Both the position numbers and the translations under genes were made by a program. From contig NW_026946363.1 of NCBI RefSeq assembly GCF_035222375.1, forward strand, positions 2,046,001 through 2,110,000: a stretch of DNA of 64,000 nucleotides, in the 5' to 3' direction. Source of the stretch: Podospora pseudocomata (lineage: Eukaryota; Ascomycota; Sordariomycetes; Sordariales; Podosporaceae). Below the pieces are notes generated by a model. The model saw only the letters and a program-made list of their open reading frames with translations, searched no databases and was not told where the DNA came from. The stretch's first letter is position 1, and each line of letters begins with the position of its first letter. This document shows, in pieces, positions 45,701 to 54,954 of the stretch.

Positions 45701-47731
45701 ATGTCTCCGCCTGCGAGATCGCACCTCAGGCGGAGAAGACACATACTCCCAGCGATCCCGTTAGCACTAGATTTCAACATCTGGGCAGATCACCAGAGGT
45801 CCTCCACGAGACCCCCACCACAGGAGATCCAATACCCAGACCTGCAACAGAGAGTTCAGACACAGCATGAAAAAGTTTTGCAAACTCGGGGCATTCATTA
45901 CCTCAAGTCAAAGAGTCCCGTGTTATTCAAAGACTTCCATTCTCAACTCGCGGATGCAGCACGACAGGAGATTCTTGACGACGTGTTTGGTGATCGGTAT
46001 TGGACTCATGGCGAGGGGGACACATCATCGCTTATCAGAAACTAGAGGTTGTTCGGCGTGAGATCCGGGAATAGAGTCCCTTCAGAGGACTCCCCCTCAG
46101 CGAACGCCTCGTCAGAAGATTCGGAGAAACCCACCTCACAAGACTCACAGAAAGCCCCCTCAGAGAAACCCATCTTGGAAGAAACCCCTTCAGAAGACTC
46201 GGAGAAACCCACCTTGGAGGAATCCCTTTCACAAGACTCGGAGAAACCCTCCTCAGAGGAACCCATTTCACAATACTCGGAGAAACTCACCTCAGAGGAA
46301 CCCCCTTCATCACACTCAGAGAAACCCCCCTCAGAGAAACCCCCCTCAGAGAAACCCCCCTCAGAGAAACCCCCCTCAGAGAAACCCCCCTCAGAGAAAC
46401 CCCCCTCAGAGAAACCCTCCTCAGAGAAGCCAACCCCAACAGCAGTAGCCTCTGCGGAAAATATGAAGGTGATGGATAAATCTATGGGGAATAGAGACAT
46501 GATCCCGGTAGAAATACAAGAGTGGCTCAAAGCCAATGCTGTGGGCAACGGCGATAAAGCCTGGGCAAAGGAGCTAAAGAGGGCAATGAAATACAGCAAG
46601 GCAAAGGCATTAAAGGAGAAAGGCGTAAAGCTACAAGCCTCTGTTCTAGCAAAGCTCATCTCCTACCTGCCCCGATCAGGAGAACCTACTGGCCAATCCG
46701 CCTGGCGCAACCTCGATCCCAACCCATCAGGAGAGCCCACCAGCAGCAGAACAAAGCTCACGTTCGACAATCTCAGAGCCCTCGTACATGACACTCACGA
46801 TATCACTCTTTCCCTTGGACAAAGTATTAGTTGTCTTGTATGGCACAACCAATCCGCAGCAGACCGCTACGCAAACCGAATCAACGCCTGGCTTGACTCC
46901 CTCTCCGCAGAATTAGCCAGTAAGCACGCTGTCCTTCCACCGGGGGTAGGATCAAGCGTAGGATCCCAGTCAGGACATGGTTCCTCCATCTCTCACAGTG
47001 TCCGTTTTATCGAGGCCCATCCTGCCAGTGTCGATAACTCGGAACAGTCAGCCCCGTCCCCGTTCTCTATCAATTCTGGCGATTCGTTGACGTCGTCTGG
47101 AGCACGCAGGTTGAGGGCAGATGTTGAGGAGATGAATGAGAGGGGAGCTGAATGGCAGGATAGTGTGAACGACTCTGCCATGGGTGGTGAGTACGAGTAC
47201 TCACCGTCGGAAGAGTGGGACCATACGCCTTCGTCTGGTTGGGGGCAGTGGGGGGATCCGCTGGAGAATTCGAGGGGGTACAGCACTCCGAGCAGGCAGA
47301 CGGATACGAGGGTCGCGCTATTGAAGTGCGCGTAGGGAAGCACGTTCCCGGAGAACCCTCCTACACCATTTTTGAAGATGCTGGATGACCATCTGTCTGA
47401 CGCGCTGTTGGCGAACGGGCTGCTGCCGACGGTGTTGGTGGATAGAGCGATGGAGGCGGGGTGGGAGGGGAGTGAGTGGAATATCGGTCTTGATAAAAGT
47501 GATTGGGTTAGTCTTGGACCATCAGAAAGCGACAGTCAAAGAGGGGAAGTAGAACCAAGCAGACAGGCAGGAGGGTCAAGTCGTAGAGGAGGAACAGGCC
47601 GTGGAGGGGGAACGAGCAGTGGAGGAGGAACAAGCAGTGGATCACCTGATGCTAGTGAGGAGGTACCTGATCGAGGAGGAGGAACAGGCCATGGAGGAGA
47701 TATCTGGCCGTGGAGGAGGAACAGGCAGTGA
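45701..47731 (+). CDS. Unknown repeat-rich protein; one long frame with two in-frame TAG codons
   Basis: The frame from ATG 45701 (MSPPARSHLRRRRHILPAIP) to TGA 47729 spans 676 codons. It is open except for TAG at 46043-46045 (AAC TAG AGG) and TAG at 47333-47335 (GCG TAG GGA). Piece 1 (115 aa) has DLQQRVQTQHEKVLQTRG. Piece 2 has Ser-Glu-Lys-Pro repeats, then folded-looking sequence (IPVEIQEWLKANAVGNGDKA; LTFDNLRALVHDTHDITLSL). Piece 3 begins protein-like (LLPTVLVDRAMEAGWEGSEW) and ends Gly/Thr/Ser-rich. No family recognised. Options: an intron at 45997-46074 (GTATTG...ATAG) removes the first TAG in frame; UAG editing or read-through; or a decaying gene. I see no convincing intron for the second TAG. 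Amino-acid content is high in Ser, Glu and Pro, unlike the conserved neighbours. Confidence 0.55.
46316..46420 (+). repeat. 15-bp coding minisatellite (Ser-Glu-Lys-Pro-Pro), 7 units
   Basis: Seven tandem units of TCAGAGAAACCCCCC. Six are identical and the seventh has one change. They are preceded from about 46075 by more diverged SEDSEKP/SQDSEKP units. Near-perfect identity points to recent expansion and likely length polymorphism. Confidence 0.93.
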
Positions 47732-47802
47732 AGCATGCGATAATTGTGGAGAGGTGCATGATCGACGAGGAGGAGGACCAAGTTGGGGAGGAGCTAATGG
47801 CC
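47619..47802 (+). repeat. Tandem duplication of about 92 bp
   Basis: Copy A at 47619-47709 and copy B at 47710-47802 both start GTGGAGGAGGAACA and end GGCC, with clear similarity throughout. In one frame both read VEEEQAV...V-R...IxEEE; copy A is out of step with copy B by indels, so that frame does not run through. The upstream gene uses a different frame here (Gly/Thr/Ser-rich). Which frame was originally coding is open. Confidence 0.7.
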
Positions 47803-48882
47803 AGAACCCTCAATATGTGTCTCAATAATACCAACCACGTGCGCCAGGCCCAGTCTGTTGCTCTTCTTGACGGTGTGGTGCGGTATTATAGCAAGTGGTG
47901 GAGAAAGAGGGCCAGGTAGCGAAGAAGGGATGGCGAGCGGAAATTCTTCAAGGACAGGTTTACCCTATGGTGACTTTTTTATCACTTGAAAAAGTCCCGG
48001 CGTGGTGCTTCGAGAACAAGCTTGTCTGGTCAGACTGGAAAGGAAAACACCACGGACATATTCTCACCTCGAGGGCGGGAGAGCGTTGTTGGTTTCATAA
48101 CCAGAGTAGCGATAGGTCAGCGTTTGCGGGTGTATATGGATTATTACAACCAGCTATCATCTCATTTTGAAACTCACCTCGCGGTTTTTCTTGTCAAATA
48201 TAGACTTGTGGACCTAGCAGTTGTGTATGGTATGACCTCGATGTCGTTGCTGAATGAGATAGTGATATACCTATGATGATGACCCAAGGTAAGGTAGCTT
48301 AACTACCTACATCCACCCACCAAAGCCAGGAAAAAGGTAACCATAATAACAGCAACATTAAACTCTTTTATCAAGTATCCCCTGAATCTAACTAGTCCCC
48401 TGAACCCGGATGAAGCTACCGAGGAGATCAGGAGACACAGCAACACACAAACCTCGTCACTAAATTGGTTGACGTACGGCCTTGTTCAAGACAGCACAGC
48501 ACAGCACAGCATCATCAACCCCCACCCCTTCATTTATGCCAACCACCACCTCACAAATCACCACAGTATCACATTTCATCAAATGACCATCATCACATCA
48601 CTCCCCAACCAGTAGTAATAATCACCAGCAGAATCAAAACTTTGGTTCCCTGAATTATAAAAACCTTTGCTACCAACACACACACACACACACAACACAC
48701 CCAAAAAAAAAAGACACCGAATCCCAAACACAACAAAGAGGGGGGAAAAAAAACTAAAACAAAACGAAAACCGCCAGAACACAAAAAACTCCATCCCGCG
48801 CCACGCCACGCCATAAAAAAGGCTGTCCCTATAAAAGATATACTGAGAAAGACAACACCAAACAACACAGACAACAAAACAG

Positions 48883-48913
<31 letters not shown>

Positions 48914-49084
48914 ACAGACTCAAAAAGGAAATTCCATTTTTCTTTCTTCCCCCCCTCTCCCCCCCCAATCTCGCTCGCTGACACAAAGTGTCCTAACAAT
49001 ATTCTCAAACCAAACCAAATAAAATATCATGCTCACGCTCAATCAATACCCCTACCCCCCCACTTCCTAATCCTCGCCCTCCCC
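47732..49084. other. No confident gene; fragmentary frames and simple repeats
   Basis: 47710-47919 plus strand has a protein-like end (VRQAQSVALLDGVVRYYSKW) and 47895-48276 two short frames, possibly remains of the repeat-rich gene or a neighbour. From 48300 on it is non-coding, with CAGCA repeats (48495-48515), a CA run (48675-48695), a CAA run (48880-48912) and A and C homopolymers. Confidence 0.45.
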
Positions 49085-49981
49085 CTAAAATCCCAATCCC
49101 AACCACCACCACCCACAAACCTCTCCCTCTGCATCCCGCCCACCGCTCCATCTCCCCCTCCTTTCCAGAGCCTCCTCTTGTCGCTGTAAAGGCCCCACAA
49201 AAAATTCCTCGTACTCCTCTTGCTTGTCAAAAAAGTCCACCATCTGTTCCTGTTGCTGCTTAACAAGTCTCTGCATTTCTTCCATCTTCTGCCGGAGTGA
49301 TTCTTCCAACTCTGCCCCGTCACCACCGTGATCACAAGTGCCCTCCTGGTCATCAGACTCCAGATGGCCTCCTCGCAGTCTCAAGCCCTTTAAGTCATTC
49401 ACCCACGGCCAAAATTCCTAGTAGTTTGATGATGCCGGCATGTGGTCTGGTGGTAAAGGAGAAGGCCGTAACAATGTCATGTATTCCTCCCTCTCAATGT
49501 CGGACGAACTGAATTGCGGTTTAACTGATGCTGAAGAGGTTGCCTCAGTTCTACAAGCCCGACCTTGTTCCGCCCCATCCTCGGGCTTGATTTCAATGCT
49601 AGCCTGGACAATGTCATCCTGTTTCTCAAATTCCAAGGGCGGACTTCTGGCTCGGCGCGTGGTAGCTGAGACGTGCCGGTTGCTTTCGTTTATAACAGGT
49701 GATGCCCATGCTGAAGGGGTTCGGGAAAGTTCAAGGGGGGAGAAGGATACTCCATTGATGCGCTCTTCTGACGCGGGTCCAGGGTGGGCATCGAGCCCAA
49801 GTTGGATTCTGATGAGTTCTTCGTCAGAATTCTCTACGGCCGAGGGCAGAGATGGCTCCAGCGACTCACTCTTCGGCTTGATAGGCGGTGTCTCGGACTT
49901 TGGCTCCAGAGGCTTGTCCGCTCTTGCCGCAGAGTCCCGGGAGCGTATGACCCTCTGCGGCAGACAAGCACGGACAGCCTT
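49085..49981 (-). other. In-frame coding-like extension of the BAH-PHD gene, split by TAG codons
   Basis: Directly after the TAG that ends the BAH-PHD frame (49984-49982), the same frame is open for 187 codons to a TAG at 49420-49418, then for another 110 codons to a TAG at 49087-49085. The first block is protein-like (KPLEPKSETPPIKPKSESLE, SDEELIRIQLGLDAHPGP). The second holds a clear coiled coil (LRQKMEEMQRLVKQQQEQMV, DFFDKQEEYEEFFVGPLQRQ). Neither block has its own early ATG or a good splice acceptor giving the frame, so both look like continuation of the upstream gene. Alternatives: introns I could not place, or loss of the tail by nonsense change. Confidence 0.5.
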
Positions 49982-51568
49982 CTAGTTAACCGTTGTTGCA
50001 CAGAGGAGGCACTTGACGGGCTCAGTCCACGTCTTTTCGCCACCAACGATGCCCTCCCGCAGGTCTCTGAACTCCAGCACTGGAGGCCCGTTCTTTTCTG
50101 TGTTGAGAGTGACTTCAAAGAGCCCCTCCCATGGCCGTGAGGTCTCTCCGTTTGCCTCCCCCTTCTTTTTCGGCTTCCCACCCTTCCGACCCGACGCTGA
50201 TTTGAGAACCAGCTTGGTGCTGGGGGTGCCTGTGCCGGCGGCTGCGCTCGCTGAACGACGACCTGAGGAGGGTGCAGCATCCTCGGGAGCAGTAGGACCA
50301 TCTTCCTCCTCTGTTTGCTTAACGTCCACGTTGCCGCTCCCATTCTGTGCTGGCTCTGCTTCGGCCTTGACGTCGATCGAATGTTGGGCAGAAACGGCGG
50401 CGCCGGTATCGGATGGGCTTAGCGGACGCTGGCCTTCGATTTCGCTCTCGGCCTTCTTGATAGGCTCAGAGGGCAGATGTGGCTTGTCGGCACCGAGTCG
50501 CTTGTATGTCGACTGGAGAGCGTCTTCAATGATACACTCTTCGTGCATCCACTTCTTGCACGCCTCCACTGTGCACCCGAGTAGTTTCCTGTCGGGGTTC
50601 GCTGGGGTATTGCATAGGCAAACCAAATCAACAGACTGCAAACAAACAATGGTTAGATGGCGCGCTCAAACGTGAGAGAGGAAATGCTGAGACCAGTACA
50701 TACCGAGAGTTCGTAGCTCCTGACGTCAAAAGCTTGTCGCCAGTAAAGCGCGTGTTGAATCTCCTCGTCGTTCTCTTCAAACCACTGCCTGACCGTCGCC
50801 TGAGACGTTACACTGACCACATTGATAATATCCACTGAAAGAAAAAGTCACTGTTAGCAAATCGAAGCTAGACATGCACCGGAACAGCCATATGTGCTTA
50901 CTGTGATTCGACGCGACCAACTCATTCATTCCATGGTATGGCTGCCTCCCTTGAACAAACTTCTTCCCGTCAAGAGTGCCTGCAGGAAGCTCGTCTGGCC
51001 AGTACATCCAGTAAATACGAGCGTAAACATGGTGCTCGTCGCTCGCACGGATCTCGAGAATTCGCGCCACCCAGTCGTCATCCGACTTCTTCCTGATTTG
51101 CATCGGCTTGTTGTCATTGGCAGCCTTTTGCCGTTCGATACTGGAATCATTGGCGACATAGATGAAGCCCTCGCTAAAGTACTTCACCCCATTGACTTTG
51201 TGCCGGAGGTGCCACGTTAGCCCACACCGCTCGTCTGAAATGTTGTGCATTAGATGTTATGAAAGGAGAGCAATGCACTTACGAACAAAACTGTTGTACC
51301 TGGTCATGTCGGTCCACTTCTTCGGAGGGCTGACCTTGAAGTACAAGTCCATCGTCTCATGTTTCTTGAACTTGCCGCAGGGCGCGAAGGGCGACATCTG
51401 GAGGTTGACCTTGGCCGTGGCATCCTCATCCTCGCCCTCGGTCTTGCGCTTCTTTGACTTTCTCTTGCTATCCTTGTCATCTGGGTTGACGACGTCGATC
51501 TTGAATGGGCACTCGGCCCGGTTATCCTCGGGCTCCTGTCTTGGCCTCTTGCGAGCGGAGGAAGCCAT
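49982..51568 (-). CDS. BAH-PHD chromatin reader, EPR-1-like
   Basis: Four exons: 51568-51283, 51234-50902, 50834-50704 and 50635-49982 (467 codons to the first TAG). The start is MASSARKRPRQEPEDN. Residues about 100-240 form a BAH domain (FSEGFIYVANDSSIERQKAA, RIYWMYWPDELPAGTL, NELVASNHMDIINVVSV). A PHD-type finger follows across the last intron (VDLVCLCNTPANPDRKLLGC, CKKWMHEECIIEDAL), then a long acidic/Ser-rich linker and the conserved end EFRDLREGIVGGEKTWTEP with CLLC. Neurospora EPR-1, a reader of H3K27 methylation needed for silencing of Polycomb-marked genes, has this BAH-then-PHD order; orthology is inferred from architecture. The frame continues after the TAG. The frame from 49981 to 49085 may be part of the protein. 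Confidence 0.88.
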
Positions 51569-51840
51569 GACGACCAGGTTGTGTGTGTTTTGCGGGGTCT
51601 TTAGATGAAAAGGAAGGGATCGCGTCGGGGCAGATGGGATGTCGGAGCACAGGTTGGGCGCCTGTGAGCGTTTGCGCAACAATAGGTAGTTGCGATGTGC
51701 AAATAGAGTTTGGGTCGATGGCGATGCGCAGAGGTTGCAAGGTGGGTTGGGTTGGGGTGGGCGACGGTGTGAAGGTGGCTGGGAAAGCGCCTACCTTCGA
51801 TCGGCTTGTTGAGGGGGAGGGGGAGGTGCGGTGTGTTGTG

Positions 51841-51875
51841 GTGCGGTGCGGTGCGGTGCGGTGCGGTGCGGTGCG
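51841..51875. repeat. GTGCG pentanucleotide microsatellite, 7 units
   Basis: Seven perfect GTGCG units about 270 bp upstream of the BAH-PHD start, probably in its promoter or leader. Ordinary simple repeat, likely length-variable. Confidence 0.92.
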
Positions 51876-52776
51876 CGATGTTGTGGACAGGACCGATCCG
51901 GAGCGAGCGAGCAATGGGCAGTGAGAGCAATGAGAGCAATGTCAACAGCACAGGGCAGGCCGGTGGTGCCGGGTGAATGAATCACCTGGGCCGGTGATGG
52001 ATGGGCTGGGGAGCAGAGGGCAGGTCCGGTCCGGAGTTGCTGGCGCGTGGGCGATGCTCGCGATTCAATGGCCGATGGTTCTCGTGGTTGTCGCAACACG
52101 GGATTGCTTCCTTGCAACTCGCAACGCAGGCAGCGGGAAGTTTGACACCGATCAAAATTTACGGGAATCGCGTCCGCCACCCTTGGTTGCCAGAAAAAAC
52201 ACGGGCCTTCCCCCAGCCACGTGATTACGAACCAAGTGAGGAGAAATGCTGTGGCTGGTTACCTACCTTAGGAAAGCCTCCACGCCAAGCGCCAAGGAAT
52301 GGGGAAAGCAAGCCGGAAAATGTGGCCCAGCAGCAGCAGCAAGCATTGTCGAGCTGTCCAGAGCTTCTCTCAGAGCTTTCCCTCTTTCACCTGTTTGGAA
52401 CCCGGAACCATCAAAGCCATTTCCAGGTGAAATCATCACCTGTGACTCAGCTTGTGCCAGTTCCACAGAGAGATTGAAATCATGTTATTTCGCCTGAGGC
52501 AAACAGACACTTGGTCACAGGCACCTCTGACATCTTGGGGGTTACGTCTGAATGAGAGGATATGAATTGCCGGAGTCATCCAAGAAAGCCGCGAGGGGTA
52601 ATGTCACACACACTTCATTGAACCGAGTAATACATTATTCCCATCCCAGTCCAATGCCTAAATCCTACCAACCTAGGAAATAAACCATGGAAACATAAAC
52701 AACGCCGGCGCTATGCACCACACCCATCAAACCCATTAAACAGGCCCTCCCATTTCCCAAACATGACAAACAACCC
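51876..52776. other. Promoter region of the BAH-PHD gene and 3' flank of ATG22
   Basis: No gene recognised. A CACGTG box lies at about 52218. Frames here are short and antisense to each other, without coding character. Confidence 0.55.
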
Positions 52777-54954
52777 TCACCGATCAGTCTCATACCCCTC
52801 CAAAATCCCCCTCTGCCCCTCCCCCTCCCCCTCACTAGTATCAGTCTCACTCAACCCAACCTTGAACCCCTCAATCACCTCCGCCAGCTTCTTTCCCTCC
52901 CTCTTCCCCCTCTCCACCTTGATAAACCAAATCAACGGCGCCGGAAACCCAACCAGCGCAGCCAGGAACCAAAACGCCGGCCTAATCTCCCCGCTCGCAT
53001 CAATGATGGCACCAACAATCGCCGGACCAAACACGCTCGAGCCCTTGTCGGTGATAGCATAAAGAGCATAAAACGCCGCCTCGGATCCGGGGGGGATCAA
53101 CTCCCCGTACAACGACCGGCAGTAACTGCTCAAGCCCCCGAGGACAACACCGTAGACGGCCGCGAGCGGGTACATCTCCCAGGGCTGCTGCAGTCCAAAC
53201 ACGCCCCAATTCTTGACAAACGGTAGGTAACCCAGTAAGCCATAGATGGGGATGAGTTCAAAGAGGGCGATGCAAGCGAGGATGGTTTGGTGAGCCTGGA
53301 GGTTCAGTTTGCGGGAGATGAAGGACCACGAGAAGGCCCCGATTACGCCGGTGGCGGTCGAGATGACGTTGATCATGCCGAGGGCCCACGGTTCCATGTG
53401 AAGTTGGGTTTTGGCGAACAGGATGGCGGTGGAAGAGGTGGTGGCAACGGCGTCAGAGAGGAGGAACCACCCGCCAAGGAAGAGCATGATGTCTACCAGC
53501 CGTCCAGCCAGCTTCATGGTACGCCACAGAGACTTCCATGCGTCGATGGTGTAGGAGAAGAGGGCTCTGACACCGGTGTGGTTCGATGATGCTGGCAATG
53601 GTGGGCCAGGTCGTGGACGAAGCCACATGGCAGCCGGGACTGTGAAGATAGCCCACCATGCACCGATGACAAAGAGGACAATCCGTTGTGACCATGTCGT
53701 GTTCTTCATCTGAATCAGAATGAAGATGGCGACACACTGTAGGAACAACGCGGCCAGGTAACCCGTACCAATCCCCTTGGCTGAGATTTGGGATGACAGA
53801 CCGAGCTCAATCGAGGTGAGCTCCTCCCGGGTGCGCACTTTCGAAATAGGGGTCCCAAGCGATGTCTGCCTCGGTAGCAAAGCAGCAGTCGAATCAACCA
53901 TGGCCCTCTCAGCATCCGTGTCGGCGGTAGACTCATCCTCCACCTCATCGGCATCACTCTCATCCAGCGCGGCCACATGCTCAACTTCGGGGTGATGCCT
54001 AACAAGAAGTGGCAGAAACGAGTTCAGCAACACAAACGACGCCCCTAGGGAAGTATTCGAAATAATCGCCAGCAATGCGCCAAAAAGATAGAGGTCTTTG
54101 GACACGAAAATGTAAAGCATCACACTCCCGCTGCCAATCCAGCCAAACGCAAGAAGCAGCTTCTTCCGATAGTTGCCGTGGTCTGCCGCGCAGCTTATGC
54201 TGACCACCAGCAGCGCCTGCAGTAACACGCTGATGCTGAAGGTGTACATGGCGAAGCTTGCCGTGTTGATTTCCATGCCGAGCACGTAAACCACGCACTG
54301 TCCTCCATCTGCACTATTCTTGTCGTTGCTTGGCCCACAAGGTGTTGTCCGATCGGATAACAAAACGCCATTTTCTCTTGCTAGGCTTTCGAGCAATATT
54401 GGGATGAATGATGCTGCGATATCGTTAGTTTTGTTATGTTCGCAACGATGCGCGCGCTGACCGGGGGATGAGATGGGCCAGGAGGGTTCTCATTCTCCAC
54501 GATGGAGAACGACGTCAGCGTAGCGGGTGGATTGGTATCAACATACCGATTCCTACAAAACAACAACAACAACAACAACATTGTCAGTCAAACTTGCATC
54601 ACCCTCAAAAATCATCAGCAACTCACCACAGATAACATAAACCTCTGCCGCAAAAGCATACGCATACCACCCAGCCAACTCCTTCTGGCTCGTCGGCCTC
54701 GTGTCCTCCCCCGGGTACCTCGGCGGCCGGTAACTGTGCGCAAACAGGCTGCTCATGCTGCTCCGCCTGCTGTTGTCAACACTCATCAGATACTCCTCCC
54801 CAGAATGATCGCTTGACCTCTCGTCGTCAGCCTCGAAAGAAGATGAATGCGATCGAAAAGACTTTTTGGACGCGTAGGATAATCGGGAGAAGAGGCGTGG
54901 TGCTGGTGGTGGACGCAGCAGCTGATGATGATCTGGGTTGTTACGGGGAGCCAT
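52777..54954 (-). CDS. ATG22: ATG22, vacuolar amino-acid effluxer, with a 6-nt micro-exon
   Basis: Three exons: 54954-54627, micro-exon 54552-54547 and 54413-52777 (656 codons). The join reads [23 protein letters not shown], the conserved start of the ATG22 membrane domain. The micro-exon GAATCG has a clean acceptor (TTTTGTAG) and donor (GTATGT). About twelve hydrophobic segments follow (for example [58 protein letters not shown]), with an acidic loop ([17 protein letters not shown]) as in other fungal Atg22. The protein exports amino acids such as leucine from the vacuole after autophagy. The N terminus (about 90 residues) is Ser/Arg-rich and cytosolic. Intron 1 ends in a run of GTT repeats just before the acceptor. 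Confidence 0.94.

Noticed and set aside
46042-46659. 205-codon antisense frame opposite the SEKP repeats
   Set aside because: It is the mirror of a 15-bp repeat whose length is a multiple of three, so all frames stay open; not independent evidence.
49982-49984. Genetic-code reassignment of TAG
   Set aside because: Well-identified genes here (PXR1, COX17, RPC40, OST1) end in TAG at the family-expected position, so TAG is a normal stop.
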